From Cryobacterium soli (GTDB lineage Bacteria > Actinomycetota > Actinomycetes > Actinomycetales > Microbacteriaceae): DNA of 64,000 bases. The notes below the pieces were generated by a model that saw only the letters and a list, made by a program, of their open reading frames with translations, ran no database searches and was not told the origin of the DNA. Shown here piece after piece: positions 1 through 8,602 of the stretch. Position numbers and translations under genes: made by a program. Every line of letters starts with the position of its first letter. The stretch's first letter is position 1. Location of the stretch: NCBI RefSeq assembly GCF_003611035.1, contig NZ_CP030033.1:124001-188000 (forward strand). Reading direction: 5' to 3'.

Positions 1-495
1 CGCCGTCGCGTCCACCGAGCGGTAGTCGGCGTTCAGGGCGATCTCCAACCCGCCGCCGAGCGCGAGTCCGTTGATGAAGACGAAGGACGGGACACCGAGG
101 GTGCTGAGCTTGCCGAGCGCGTGGTGGCCGAGTTGGGCGAGTAGCTTGCCCACCTCGCGGGAGGGGATCTCACCCACCTTGCTGAGGTCGGCGCCGGCGG
201 CCAGGATGAACGGTTTGCCGGTCACGGCCACTCCGTGGATCTCCCTGCGGGCCGCACGCCCGGCCAGCTCGTCCAGGGTCGCGGCGAATTCCAGCAGGGT
301 GATGGGCCCCAGCGTGTTGGGGCGGGTGTGGTCGCGCCCGTTGTCCAGGGTGAGCAGGGCGAGCGTGCGGCCGCCGGACAGCGGCACGTCGCGCACCAGG
401 GAGTGGGTGACGACCTCGTCGGCGGAGATCGCAACGAGCGGGCTGAAGTCCACGCCGGCGTAGTCGGTGGACATGGCGGAGGAGGTGTCGGTCAT
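1..495 (-). CDS. Fatty-acid oxidation multifunctional enzyme, enoyl-CoA hydratase part (3' end outside window)
   Basis: Only the first 165 codons are present; the gene runs off the left edge. They form the start of a crotonase (enoyl-CoA hydratase/isomerase) domain: residues 99-104 AAGADL are the oxyanion-hole region and GGGLE at 147-151 is the second conserved loop with an acidic residue. Such an N-terminus next to a thiolase is typical of FadB/FadJ-like proteins with a 3-hydroxyacyl-CoA dehydrogenase half, but that half is not visible. The ATG overlaps the thiolase stop by four bases (ATGA), so the two are translationally coupled in a beta-oxidation operon. The hydratase domain is clear; the two-domain identity is inferred. 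Confidence 0.85.
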   Translation of the reverse strand, partial: MTDTSSAMSTDYAGVDFSPLVAISADEVVTHSLVRDVPLSGGRTLALLTLDNGRDHTRPNTLGPITLLEFAATLDELAGRAARREIHGVAVTGKPFILAAGADLSKVGEIPSREVGKLLAQLGHHALGKLSTLGVPSFVFINGLALGGGLEIALNADYRSVDATA

Positions 496-1715
496 CGCTT
501 GGCTGCCTTCTTGTTGAAGTGCGGGTTTTCCCAGATCACTGTGCCGCCCTGGCCGAGCCCGATGCACATGGCAGTCACGCCGTACCGCACCTCGGGGTGC
601 TCCGCGAACTGGCTGGCGAGCTGGTTCATCAGGCGCACACCCGATGAGGCCAGCGGATGCCCGATGGCGATGGCGCCGCCGTACTCGTTCACCCGGGGAT
701 CCTCGTCGTCGATGCCGAAGTGGTCGAGGAAGGAGATGACCTGTACGGCGAAGGCCTCGTTGAGTTCGAACAGGCCGATATCGGTGATGGACAGGCCGGC
801 CTTGCGCAGGGCCTTCTCGGTGGAGGGAACCGGTCCAAGTCCCATCACCTCGGGCTCGACACCGGCGAAGGCGAAGCTCACCATCGTCATCTTCACGCTG
901 AGGCCGAGTTCCTTGGCGGTCGCTCCGCTGGCCAGCAGGCACGCGGTGGCGCCGTCATTGAGGCCGGAGGCGTTGCCGGCCGTGATGCGCCCGTGCGGGC
1001 GGAACGGCGTCTTCAGGCCCGCCAGACCCTCGAGGGTGGTCTCGGGACGAGGTGCTTCATCGCGGGTCGCCAGGCCCCAGCCGGCGTCGCTGCGGGTGGC
1101 AACCGACACCAGGTCGGGCTGGATCTTGCCGGCAGCGTAGGCGGCTGCGACCTTCTGCTGGCTACGAAGCGCATACCGGTCGGAGCGGTCCTTGGTGTAC
1201 TCGGGGAACCTGTCATGGATCCGCTCGGCCGTGGCGCCCATGTTCAGGGCGTCTTCGCTGACCAGCCGTTCGCTGAGGAACCGCGGATTGGGGTCGACAC
1301 CGGCCCCCATCGGGTGCCGGCCCATGTGCTCGACACCGCCGGCGATGGCCAGGTCGTAAGCGCCGAAGCCGATCGCCGAGCCCATCGTGGTGACCGACGT
1401 CATCGCACCGGCGCACATGCGGTCGATGGCGAAGCCGGGCACCGAGACCGGCAGGCCCGCCAACAGAGCGGCGGTACGGCCCAGCGTGAGTCCCTGGTCG
1501 CCGGCCTGCGTTGTCGCGGCTATCGCGACGTCGTCGATCCGTTCACCCGGCACGTTCGGATTGCGTTCCATCAACCCGGTGATCGCCTTGACCACCAGGT
1601 CGTCGGCGCGGGTATTCCAGTACATACCCTTCTCGCCGGCCCGACCGAACGGGGTGCGAACCCCGTCCACGAAGACGACATCAGTTCTCTCGGCCACTTT
1701 GCCTCCATCACTCAA
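492..1715 (-). CDS. Acetyl-CoA acyltransferase (thiolase)
   Basis: Thiolase of 407 residues that cleaves 3-ketoacyl-CoA in beta-oxidation (or runs in reverse). The nucleophilic cysteine is Cys101 in DRMCAGAMTS, the catalytic histidine His353 in AIGHP, and the second cysteine Cys384 in CIGLGQGG. NEAFA, the other family block, is present. Length is normal. It lies 59 bases downstream of ribonuclease D on the same strand and overlaps the crotonase-type gene by four bases, which fits the FadA subunit of a FadAB-type complex. Substrate chain length cannot be read from the sequence. Confidence 0.93.
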   Translation of the reverse strand: MSDGGKVAERTDVVFVDGVRTPFGRAGEKGMYWNTRADDLVVKAITGLMERNPNVPGERIDDVAIAATTQAGDQGLTLGRTAALLAGLPVSVPGFAIDRMCAGAMTSVTTMGSAIGFGAYDLAIAGGVEHMGRHPMGAGVDPNPRFLSERLVSEDALNMGATAERIHDRFPEYTKDRSDRYALRSQQKVAAAYAAGKIQPDLVSVATRSDAGWGLATRDEAPRPETTLEGLAGLKTPFRPHGRITAGNASGLNDGATACLLASGATAKELGLSVKMTMVSFAFAGVEPEVMGLGPVPSTEKALRKAGLSITDIGLFELNEAFAVQVISFLDHFGIDDEDPRVNEYGGAIAIGHPLASSGVRLMNQLASQFAEHPEVRYGVTAMCIGLGQGGTVIWENPHFNKKAAKR

Positions 1716-1774
1716 AACAGGTATCGCACGATCCTAGGGTGAGGGATTAACCGGTGTGAATCCTTTGACTGTTC

Positions 1775-2980
1775 CTACGAATCCACGTCGGAGGGCACGG
1801 CGCTCGTTTGGTGGACTTCCACAAAGGCATCAGCGATTAGTTGTGCGGTGGCCTCAATCTGCCAGGCCCGTGCGCCGAGCAGCGCGAGAGTCTCGCCCAC
1901 GGTCGCCGCATCGGCGGGTTCCGGCGGCTGCCAGGCGACGCGACGCAGGTGTTCCGGGGTGAGCAGATTCTCGAGCGGAACCATCCGCTCCTCGGACACG
2001 GCCAGGAGCGCGGCCCTGGCCGCCTTGAGCCGGAGATCGGCGTCTGGGTTACGATCGGCCCAGGCACGCGGCGGCGGCAGGGCGTCGCCGTTCGGTTTGG
2101 CCGACGGCAGGTCGCCGCTGGCCAGGCCGGCCTGAATAGCCTTCCACCAGCGGTCGAGTTCCGTGCGGCTGGCGCGGCCGTTGAATTCGCGGAGCTCGGC
2201 CAGCGCGTTCCGCGAGACCGGCAGGATGCGCGCCGCGGCCACCAGGGACGCATCGGGAACCAGCCTGCCCGGTGACACGTCGAGTTCCTGAGCGAGGGCG
2301 TCCCGGGCCACCCACAGCTCGCGGGCGACGGCTAGGTTGCGCTGGCCCCGGACGGCGTGCAGCCCGGACAACCGGCGCCACGGTTCGGCACGCGCCGGCT
2401 TGGCCTCGCGGGCCAGCACCGCGGCGAACTCTTCGTCGGCGATGGCGGTCTTGTCCGACTCGACGAGCAATTCGGCCATCCGCTCACGCAGGTCAGGCAG
2501 CAGCTCAACGTCGAGGGCCGCGTACACCAGCCAGCTCTCCGGCAGCGGGCGGGTCGACCAGTTGGCGGCGGAGTGCTCCTTGGCCAGGTGGATGCCCAGG
2601 AGCTCTTCGACGACGGTTCCCAGTCCCACGCGGGGCAGACCGAGCAGCCGCGCCGCGAGTTCGGTGTCGAAGATGCGGGCCGGGTCCAACCCGACCTCAC
2701 GGAGGCAGGCCAGGTCCTGGCTGGCGGCGTGCAGGATCCACTCCTCGTCGGCCAGGGCGTCATTGAGCTCGCTGAAGTCGCCGATGGGTGGGGGATCGAA
2801 GAGGAAGGTGCCCGCGCCCCGGCGATAGATCTGGATGAGGTAGGCACGTTGCGAGTAGGTGAACCCTGAGGCGCGCTCGGCATCGATGCCGATCGGTCCG
2901 GTGCCGGCCAGCAGCTCATCGATCGCCGCGAGGTAGGCCGCGCGGGTATCGATGACGCTGTGGTCACCCACGGGCGGCAC
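1775..2980 (-). CDS. Ribonuclease D family 3'-5' exonuclease with HRDC domain
   Basis: 401 residues. The N-terminal half is a DEDDy exonuclease: Asp33 and Glu35 in GIDAERAS are motif I, ASQDLACL is motif II and YAALDVELL is motif III with the tyrosine. An HRDC helical domain follows at about 215-290. The role inferred from the family is 3' trimming of tRNA or other RNA. The start is a GTG that overlaps the 3' end of the DUF3000 gene by 17 bases without a clear Shine-Dalgarno, so translational coupling is likely. The order DUF3000, ribonuclease D, thiolase, FadB-like is common in related actinobacteria. Confidence 0.88.
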   Translation of the reverse strand: MPPVGDHSVIDTRAAYLAAIDELLAGTGPIGIDAERASGFTYSQRAYLIQIYRRGAGTFLFDPPPIGDFSELNDALADEEWILHAASQDLACLREVGLDPARIFDTELAARLLGLPRVGLGTVVEELLGIHLAKEHSAANWSTRPLPESWLVYAALDVELLPDLRERMAELLVESDKTAIADEEFAAVLAREAKPARAEPWRRLSGLHAVRGQRNLAVARELWVARDALAQELDVSPGRLVPDASLVAAARILPVSRNALAELREFNGRASRTELDRWWKAIQAGLASGDLPSAKPNGDALPPPRAWADRNPDADLRLKAARAALLAVSEERMVPLENLLTPEHLRRVAWQPPEPADAATVGETLALLGARAWQIEATAQLIADAFVEVHQTSAVPSDVDS

Positions 2981-4181
2981 GGCGGGCCGAGAGATCGGCG
3001 ACCGCCAGAGTGGGGGCGGCGGGGTGTCCGGCGGCGCTCAGTCCCACGGAGCTCGGCCCAGCGGCCTTCATGCCAGCGGCGTCTGGTTTCACGGCGTTGA
3101 TTCCCACGGCGTTGATTCCCACAGCGCTGATTCCCACAGTGCTCATTCCCACGGCGTTGCTTCCAACGGCGTTCAGTCCCACGGCGTTCATTCCCACGGT
3201 CTCCCTGCCGACACGAAGAGTGCCGAGCGGATCTGGGCCGGCGGTATCGACACCGACCGTTTCCATGCCTCCGGAATCGAGCCCGGTGGCGGTCACTCCC
3301 AGCGTAGGGAGTCCAGGGCCGCTTCGCCGCATCGAGGCGCTGGACGGACCGATCGAATCCAGGGGGCCGACGCTTATTCCGCCGGTGCCGTATGCCTCGT
3401 CGTGACGGGCGTCGCGTGGTTCCGTCACGTCGTGAGGCGTTCCGGCCTGGTGCGTTCCCGAGCGGTGCGAGCCGGCTTCGTGCGCGCCGGGATGGTGCTC
3501 GCTGCCCTGGTGGGTACTGCTTCGATTTGTGCTGCCGTGACTCGTGCCGCCGTTGTTCGTGCCGCCGTCATACGTGCTGCCCGGATTCGACCCCGACGGG
3601 TGGCTCCGGCGGTGCAGCGTGGGCAGGTCGCCGGTCGGCGGCAGGCCGGCGAGCATGCAGAGCAGTTCTCCCCAGCCCTCGACGTGCGCACCGAGGTCGT
3701 TGTCCAGTGGACTCCACGATGCGCGGAGCTCGATCTGGGCGCCGTCGCCCTGGTGCGCCAGCTCGCCGAAGCCGGAGGAGAGGATCTTGGTGGCCGTTCC
3801 GGATGCGGCGGTGTAGCGTGCGCCGCGGGCGTCGAGGGCGTCGACGAGCCAGGCCCATGCCACCTCGGCGAGGAACGGATCGACTCCGATGTCGGTCTCC
3901 AGGGGAGCCTGGGCGAAACAGACCACCCGGAAGGGGCCTCCCCAGCTCTCGGGTTCGTCGGGGTCGTAGAGCAGGATGAACCGACCGGTGCCGAAGTCGG
4001 AATCGCTCCCGTGGCGAACCGGAGTCACGTCGGCGGAGAGTGCGACGGAGTAGGGCGCAAGGTTTCCCGGCGCTGAAATCTCGGTGACGATCAACTCGGC
4101 CCGCGGGGTGGCGTGACGGATAGCGTCGAGCGCCGCGGCAAATTGCGCAGGGCGCTGGGGCTGATCCTCTGAATCGGGCAC
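2964..4181 (-). CDS. DUF3000 family protein with long pentapeptide-repeat tail
   Basis: 405 residues. The first ~200 match the DUF3000 family of unknown function, conserved upstream of ribonuclease D in actinobacteria. The rest is unusual. A Gly/Ser/Thr/His-rich linker (about 200-270) leads into a run with a five-residue period, x-V/A-G-hydrophobic-N/S/D, of at least 15 consecutive units up to the C-terminus (for example AVGIN, AVGIN, TVGIS, AVGMS). The DNA holds an eight-copy 15-bp repeat at 3090-3209. DUF3000 proteins are normally about 200 residues, so the tail roughly doubles the protein. The start is GTG without a ribosome binding site; a TAGTCT box six bases upstream suggests leaderless transcription (inference). 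Function unknown. Confidence 0.8.
   Translation of the reverse strand: MPDSEDQPQRPAQFAAALDAIRHATPRAELIVTEISAPGNLAPYSVALSADVTPVRHGSDSDFGTGRFILLYDPDEPESWGGPFRVVCFAQAPLETDIGVDPFLAEVAWAWLVDALDARGARYTAASGTATKILSSGFGELAHQGDGAQIELRASWSPLDNDLGAHVEGWGELLCMLAGLPPTGDLPTLHRRSHPSGSNPGSTYDGGTNNGGTSHGSTNRSSTHQGSEHHPGAHEAGSHRSGTHQAGTPHDVTEPRDARHDEAYGTGGISVGPLDSIGPSSASMRRSGPGLPTLGVTATGLDSGGMETVGVDTAGPDPLGTLRVGRETVGMNAVGLNAVGSNAVGMSTVGISAVGINAVGINAVKPDAAGMKAAGPSSVGLSAAGHPAAPTLAVADLSARRAARG
3090..3209. repeat. 15-bp tandem repeat, eight copies, inside the DUF3000 gene
   Basis: Eight adjacent 15-bp units at 3090, 3105, 3120, 3135, 3150, 3165, 3180 and 3195, each close to CACGGCGTTGATTCC on the plus strand; units 1 and 2 are identical. 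The period is five codons, so copy-number changes would stay in frame. On the coding strand each unit reads Gly-hydrophobic-Asn/Ser-Ala-Val. Degenerate five-residue periodicity continues on both sides. Confidence 0.9.
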
Positions 4182-4245
4182 GTCTGCAGACTAGAGTTTT
4201 TTCCGTGCGCTGGTGCGAGGCACGCCGAACAACCGGAGGTCAGGC

Positions 4246-5547
4246 ATGACGGGACGCCAGCTGGGACACTCCCGACCGAGCCGCAGCATCGCAGGGACGG
4301 GCACGACGGGGAACGGCGGGACAGGACGCGGGGAATCTGGGCGACGTCCGACACGCGGGCTCGCCTCCGCCGGTCTCGTGGTCGCCGGGGGAGCCGTGGC
4401 TGTCACAGCGGCCGGCAGCCTCGCCGTTGCGGTGCTGGCCGGTGTGATGGCCCGGCGCGTAGTGACGCCGTCCTCCTCACGCGCCGACGACACCCGGGTG
4501 TTCGACGTCGACCTGGCGGCGGGCACCATCACGCTGCAGGCCACGGCAGACGCTGTGTTGCCGGGCGACTACAGCTTCTGGTTCGCGGCCGAATCGGGCC
4601 ACGCAAGGCTCGGCGGCATCGTGTCCCGGACGCCCACCACCGTGACTCGGCGCATTCTGGGCGTGGACTTCGGCGACCTTGCCACCGTCCGGTCCGGACG
4701 CCTCGGCGGCTATTCCTTTCTGGGCCCCTGGGACCTCGGGCTGGACTTCACGAATGTTTCCGTGGCCACCGACCGCGGCGACGCCCCGGCCTGGCTCATC
4801 CCCGCCGCGGAACCGTCCGGGCGATGGGTGATCCAGGTGCACGGGCGTGGTGTGCGGCGGCAGGAGACCCTGCGGGCAGTGCCGGTCTTCCACGCGGCCG
4901 GGTACACGGCGCTGCTCGTGTCCTACCGCAACGACGGGGACGCGCCCGCCAGTGCCGACGGACGTTTCGGCCTGGGCGACACGGAATGGCGCGATGTCGA
5001 GGCGGCGATCGCCTTCGCCGCCGACAAGGGGGCCACTCAGATCGTGCTGATGGGCTGGTCGATGGGAGGCGCGATCGTTCTGCAGGCGGCCACCCGAGCA
5101 GCCCACGACGGCCGGCTCACCGGGATCGTGCTTGATTCTCCGGTGATCGACTGGGCGGATGTCGTGGCGTACCAGGCTCGACTGCTGCACCTGCCGCAGG
5201 TCGTGGTCAGGGGGGCACTCGTCGTGATGGGCCGGCGGTGGGGCCGCGCCGTGACCGGTCTGCACTTCCCGATCGATTTCCCGCGACTGGACTTCGTCTC
5301 CCGCGCTGCGGACCTCAATCTCCCGATCCTCATTCTGCACAGCGATGACGACGGGTACGTGCCGTCAGCCCCGTCGCGGTCCCTCGCGACGAGGCGGCCG
5401 GACATCGTGACGCTGGTGCCGTTCTCGGTCGCCAGGCACACCAAGCTCTGGAACTACGACCCCTCGGCCTGGAACACGGCCATCCTGGGGTGGTTGACCC
5501 GCCTCGGGGCGGAACATCCTGCTGTCGAGGCCGCCCACGAGGGCTGA
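4246..5547 (+). CDS. Membrane-anchored alpha/beta hydrolase
   Basis: 433 residues from the ATG at 4246, chosen because GGAGG lies six bases upstream; an in-frame GTG at 4213 is possible. An Arg/Gly-rich N-terminus precedes one hydrophobic helix (about 40-68), so the catalytic part is probably outside the membrane. The alpha/beta-hydrolase core shows the nucleophile elbow GWSMGG, an acidic residue in HSDDDGYVP and the histidine in ARHTKLW: a complete triad. HGRG resembles an oxyanion-loop HG motif. Substrate unknown; similar proteins are annotated only as serine peptidase-like or esterase-like. It is transcribed divergently from the DUF3000 operon. Confidence 0.8.
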   Translation: MTGRQLGHSRPSRSIAGTGTTGNGGTGRGESGRRPTRGLASAGLVVAGGAVAVTAAGSLAVAVLAGVMARRVVTPSSSRADDTRVFDVDLAAGTITLQATADAVLPGDYSFWFAAESGHARLGGIVSRTPTTVTRRILGVDFGDLATVRSGRLGGYSFLGPWDLGLDFTNVSVATDRGDAPAWLIPAAEPSGRWVIQVHGRGVRRQETLRAVPVFHAAGYTALLVSYRNDGDAPASADGRFGLGDTEWRDVEAAIAFAADKGATQIVLMGWSMGGAIVLQAATRAAHDGRLTGIVLDSPVIDWADVVAYQARLLHLPQVVVRGALVVMGRRWGRAVTGLHFPIDFPRLDFVSRAADLNLPILILHSDDDGYVPSAPSRSLATRRPDIVTLVPFSVARHTKLWNYDPSAWNTAILGWLTRLGAEHPAVEAAHEG

Positions 5548-5609
5548 CCGGGGCGGGCCACTCCCCGACCAGGCAGCCCCACCGGGCGGCCCTGACGAGG
5601 CGGCCCCGA

Positions 5610-6056
5610 TCAGGCTCTCGCGGCCACACGCTCCCGCAGCTGCCGTTTGGTGCGCCCGAGCATGGCCGTCATGCCGCGCAGCCGCAGCGGCGACACCGCC
5701 TGGGTGAGGCCGATCGACTGCGGGTAGTCCTCGGGGACGGCCAGGACCTCGTCGACGCTGAGGCCGTCGAGGCCCTGGGCCAGGATCGACGCGAATCCGC
5801 GCGTTGTGGGCGACTCGGCCGGCGCTGTGGCGTACAGGTGCACCGCGCCGGCCTCGTCCACTTCCACGAAGATGTAGACGGGTGACTGGCACTCCACTAC
5901 CCGTTCGAACAGATCGGGGTGGTCGCGGTACCGTTCGGGAAGTTCCGGAAGCGAATTGGAGAATTCGAGCAGGAGGAGCAGCCGGTCGCTCTGTTCGAGT
6001 GCCAGGAAGTCCTCGCGGATGTCGGCCAGCGGCTCGGGAAGGTCGGTGGGAGTCAT
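5610..6056 (-). CDS. sufE: SufE-like cysteine desulfuration protein
   Basis: 148 residues of the SufE family, which accept persulfide sulfur from a cysteine desulfurase and pass it to Fe-S cluster assembly. The acceptor cysteine lies in VVECQSPVYIF, the family's conserved position, and SPLRLRGM near the end is also conserved. The start is the ATG at 6056. It lies 43 bases downstream of the rhodanese gene on the same strand, so the two form a small sulfur-transfer operon. The pairing of SufE with a rhodanese is common in actinobacteria. Confidence 0.88.
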   Translation of the reverse strand: MTPTDLPEPLADIREDFLALEQSDRLLLLLEFSNSLPELPERYRDHPDLFERVVECQSPVYIFVEVDEAGAVHLYATAPAESPTTRGFASILAQGLDGLSVDEVLAVPEDYPQSIGLTQAVSPLRLRGMTAMLGRTKRQLRERVAARA

Positions 6057-6099
6057 TGCACCAATTCTGCCACGCCAGGCGGGGCAACTGGCCGGGAGA

Positions 6100-7002
6100 T
6101 CATCGAGCCTCGGGCACGGGGCCGGGGTCACTGCCCTGCACGATGGGAACCCGCACGGCACTGCCCCATTCTGTCCAGGAGCCGTCGTAGTTCCGCACAT
6201 CCTCGAGGCCGAGCAGATGGGTGAGCACGAACCAGGTGTGACTGGACCGCTCTCCGATGCGGCAATACGCGATGACGGGCTCCTCACCGGTGAGGCCGGC
6301 TTCGTCGCGGTAGATGGCATCGAGTTCACCGCGCGGCTTGAACGTGGCATCGTCCGCCGCAGCCCTGGCCCAGGGCACCGAGACCGCTGAGGGGATGTGG
6401 CCGGCCCGCAGGGACCCCTCCTCGGGGTAGGCGGGAGCAGTGGTGCGTGCACCGCTGTATTCCTCCGGCGAACGCACGTCGACCAACGGGTTCCCGAAGT
6501 GTGCCAGCACGTCCTCCTTGAAGGCGCGGATCGGGGCGTCGACCCGCTCCACCACTGGGTATTCCACGGACACGGCGGACTCCCGGGCGGTCGTCACCTC
6601 TCGGTCTTCGGCGAGCCATTTCTGTCGCCCGCCGTCGAGCAGGCGAACGTCCTCGTGGCCGAAGAGGGTGAACACCCACAGCGCGTAGGCGGCCCACCAG
6701 TTGCTCTTGTCGCCGTAGATCACCACGGTGCTGTCGCGGCTGATGCCCTTCCGGCCGACCAGCGCGGCGAAGGCCGCACCGTCGATGTAGTCGCGTTCGA
6801 CGGGGTCGTTGAGGTCGGTGTGCCAGTCGATCTTGACCGCACCGGGGATGTGGCCGCTCTCGTAGAGGATCACATCCTCGTCGGACTCCACGACGACCAG
6901 GCCGGGGGTGCCGAGGTGGGCCTGCAGCCACTCGGTCGAAACCAGACGTTCCGGATGCGCGTAGGCGGCGAACGCGGGGGTTGGATCGGTCGGGACGGTC
7001 AT
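6100..7002 (-). CDS. sseA: Two-domain sulfurtransferase (rhodanese)
   Basis: 300 residues with two tandem rhodanese domains. The first (about 20-135, EWLQAHL to LLDGGRQKW) is the inactive structural copy. The second (about 165-290) carries the persulfide cysteine in [13 protein letters not shown]. Length and layout match thiosulfate/3-mercaptopyruvate sulfurtransferases. The ATG at 7002 is preceded by AGGAGG six bases away, an unusually strong ribosome binding site for this window. It is first gene of a two-gene operon with sufE and is divergent from zapE. Donor preference is not readable. Confidence 0.92.
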   Translation of the reverse strand: MTVPTDPTPAFAAYAHPERLVSTEWLQAHLGTPGLVVVESDEDVILYESGHIPGAVKIDWHTDLNDPVERDYIDGAAFAALVGRKGISRDSTVVIYGDKSNWWAAYALWVFTLFGHEDVRLLDGGRQKWLAEDREVTTARESAVSVEYPVVERVDAPIRAFKEDVLAHFGNPLVDVRSPEEYSGARTTAPAYPEEGSLRAGHIPSAVSVPWARAAADDATFKPRGELDAIYRDEAGLTGEEPVIAYCRIGERSSHTWFVLTHLLGLEDVRNYDGSWTEWGSAVRVPIVQGSDPGPVPEAR

Positions 7003-7246
7003 GGTTTCCTCCTGGTGGACGGGTAACGGCCGGCTGGTGCTCCGCGCCGCGCCGGTGGCGGCGCGACCCCTGCATGAGTGCATTTAGGCTGGTGGACATC
7101 CCGCGACCCGAATCTACCGGCGTCACCCGGCTCGCGCCGGGTCCGGCGCCGAAGATTACCTCGCGAGGCGTATGTCCCCAAGGTTTGCAAGGACGAAAAC
7201 CCCACCGTTATTCCGCCAGGATGCCGGTTGCACAGACAGGAACCGG

Positions 7247-8302
7247 ATGCCAGACATGGTCGACCAGACCCCGAAGAGCCCCGTTCGGTTGATCGACAGG
7301 TCGCCGTCGATCACGGGCGCAGAGATCGTCGCCGAGCTGGTGCCGCCCCCGCAGTTCGAGCACGCCTCCTTCGAGTCCTACCGCCCGGACCTCGACTACC
7401 CCTCCCAACTCGCCGCCGTCGAACGGTTGAACTCCTTCGCCGCCTGGCGGGCACGGCCGGGCGGGTTCTTCTCACGCTCCCGCCGCACCAAGGCCGAGCT
7501 TCCGGGCGTCTACCTCGACGGCGGCTTCGGCGTCGGGAAGACCCACCTTCTTGCGGCGCTCTGGCACGGAGCCCCTGGCCCCAAGTACTTCGGAACCTTC
7601 ATCGAGTACACCGCGCTGGTCGGCGCGTTGGGCTACGCCGACACCGTCGCGCAACTCACCGGAGCCAAGCTCATCTGCATCGACGAGTTCGAACTCGACG
7701 ACCCGGGCGACACCATGCTGATGACACGGTTGCTCGGCGAGCTCATCGCCTCGGGGACCCGCGTTGCGGCCACCTCGAACACGCCGCCGAACTCGTTGGG
7801 GGAGGGCCGTTTCGCGGCCGCGGACTTCCTGCGCGAGATTCAGGCGATGTCGGCCAACTTCGAAACCGTGCGCATCGACGGGCTCGACTACCGCCGTCGC
7901 GACGCATCGGGGCACGCGCAGACCGTGCTTCCGGAGGAACTCGATCGGATGAGCGCGGCTCTGGCCGCTCGCGGCAACCGGGTGTCCGTCGATGATTTCG
8001 GCACCCTGATGAGACACCTCAGCACCGTGCATCCGTCGAAGTACATCAAGATGATCGCCGAACTCGACGTGATCGCGCTGCGAAACGTCTACCTGCTGAC
8101 CGACCAGACGGATGCCCTGCGTCTTGTCGCCTTCATCGACCGCGTCTACGACGCCGAGATCCCGGTCATCGCCAGCGGTGTTCCCCTGCACGACGTGTTC
8201 GACGCCGAGATGCTGCAGGGCGGATATCGCAAGAAGTATCAGCGGTCGCAATCGCGCATGGTGGCGCTGACCACCGGAGAGTTGCCACCGCACGCCGACT
8301 GA
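7247..8302 (+). CDS. zapE: Cell division protein ZapE (AFG1-like ATPase)
   Basis: AFG1/ZapE-family P-loop ATPase, 351 residues from the ATG at 7247. Walker A is GGFGVGKTHL and Walker B is ICIDEFELDD, followed by ATSNTPPN, the sensor-like block. In E. coli the family acts at the Z-ring during late constriction; that role is carried over by homology only. The open frame extends back to 7172, but AGGAA lies close upstream of 7247 and family homology begins near it; a second ATG at 7256 is also possible. The stop codon lies inside a short 15-bp tandem repeat. Confidence 0.9.
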   Translation: MPDMVDQTPKSPVRLIDRSPSITGAEIVAELVPPPQFEHASFESYRPDLDYPSQLAAVERLNSFAAWRARPGGFFSRSRRTKAELPGVYLDGGFGVGKTHLLAALWHGAPGPKYFGTFIEYTALVGALGYADTVAQLTGAKLICIDEFELDDPGDTMLMTRLLGELIASGTRVAATSNTPPNSLGEGRFAAADFLREIQAMSANFETVRIDGLDYRRRDASGHAQTVLPEELDRMSAALAARGNRVSVDDFGTLMRHLSTVHPSKYIKMIAELDVIALRNVYLLTDQTDALRLVAFIDRVYDAEIPVIASGVPLHDVFDAEMLQGGYRKKYQRSQSRMVALTTGELPPHAD

Positions 8303-8353
8303 CCGCACGCCGACTGTCCACGGGCCGGCCGTCCACGGGCCGACTGTCCGCGG
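8294..8353. repeat. 15-bp tandem repeat, four copies, across the zapE stop
   Basis: Four adjacent imperfect units start at 8294, 8309, 8324 and 8339, each close to GCCGACTGTCCACGG. The first unit contains the last zapE codons and its TGA stop; the others are downstream and non-coding. This looks like slippage expansion at the 3' end of the gene. Confidence 0.8.
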
Positions 8354-8455
8354 GTCGCTGAGCGCAAGCGGAGCGGCGGGGCGTCACGCCCGCGCCCGTT
8401 CTGCAGGGAGGTTCGCGGCCGCTGGAAACACGTTCTTAACGTTGCGGGCGGTTGC

Positions 8456-8493
8456 GTAACCTGCCTGAAACACGACGGTGCGGCTCTTGAAAC
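8456..8493 (+). promoter_or_regulatory. GlnR-type nitrogen operator upstream of amt
   Basis: The order is GTAAC (8456-8460), six bases, GAAAC (8467-8471), six bases, GTGCG (8478-8482), six bases, GAAAC (8489-8493). This follows the published actinobacterial GlnR pattern of alternating gTnAC and GaAAC boxes every 11 bases, with one degenerate box (GTGCG). A further GAAAC (8425) and TTAAC (8436), also 11 apart, lie just upstream. It sits 110 bases before the amt start, where GlnR would activate transcription in nitrogen limitation. The rest of 8354-8602 shows no gene. Confidence 0.75.
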
Positions 8494-8602
8494 GTCCTGG
8501 TCGGAGACTGAGTGGCGTACCCGGGACCGATACAGCACCCAGCACGCTCGTCATGAGGCTTCGCGGTACACCCAGCTAACTCGAGAGGTGTGAGGACAAT
8601 CT

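Noticed and set aside
3090..3209. CRISPR array
   Set aside because: Units are adjacent with no spacers and lie in a coding frame.
2952..4076. Plus-strand open frame with His-Ser-His-Gly repeats
   Set aside because: It is the complement of the DUF3000 repeat; the minus frame has the family domain and the operon context.
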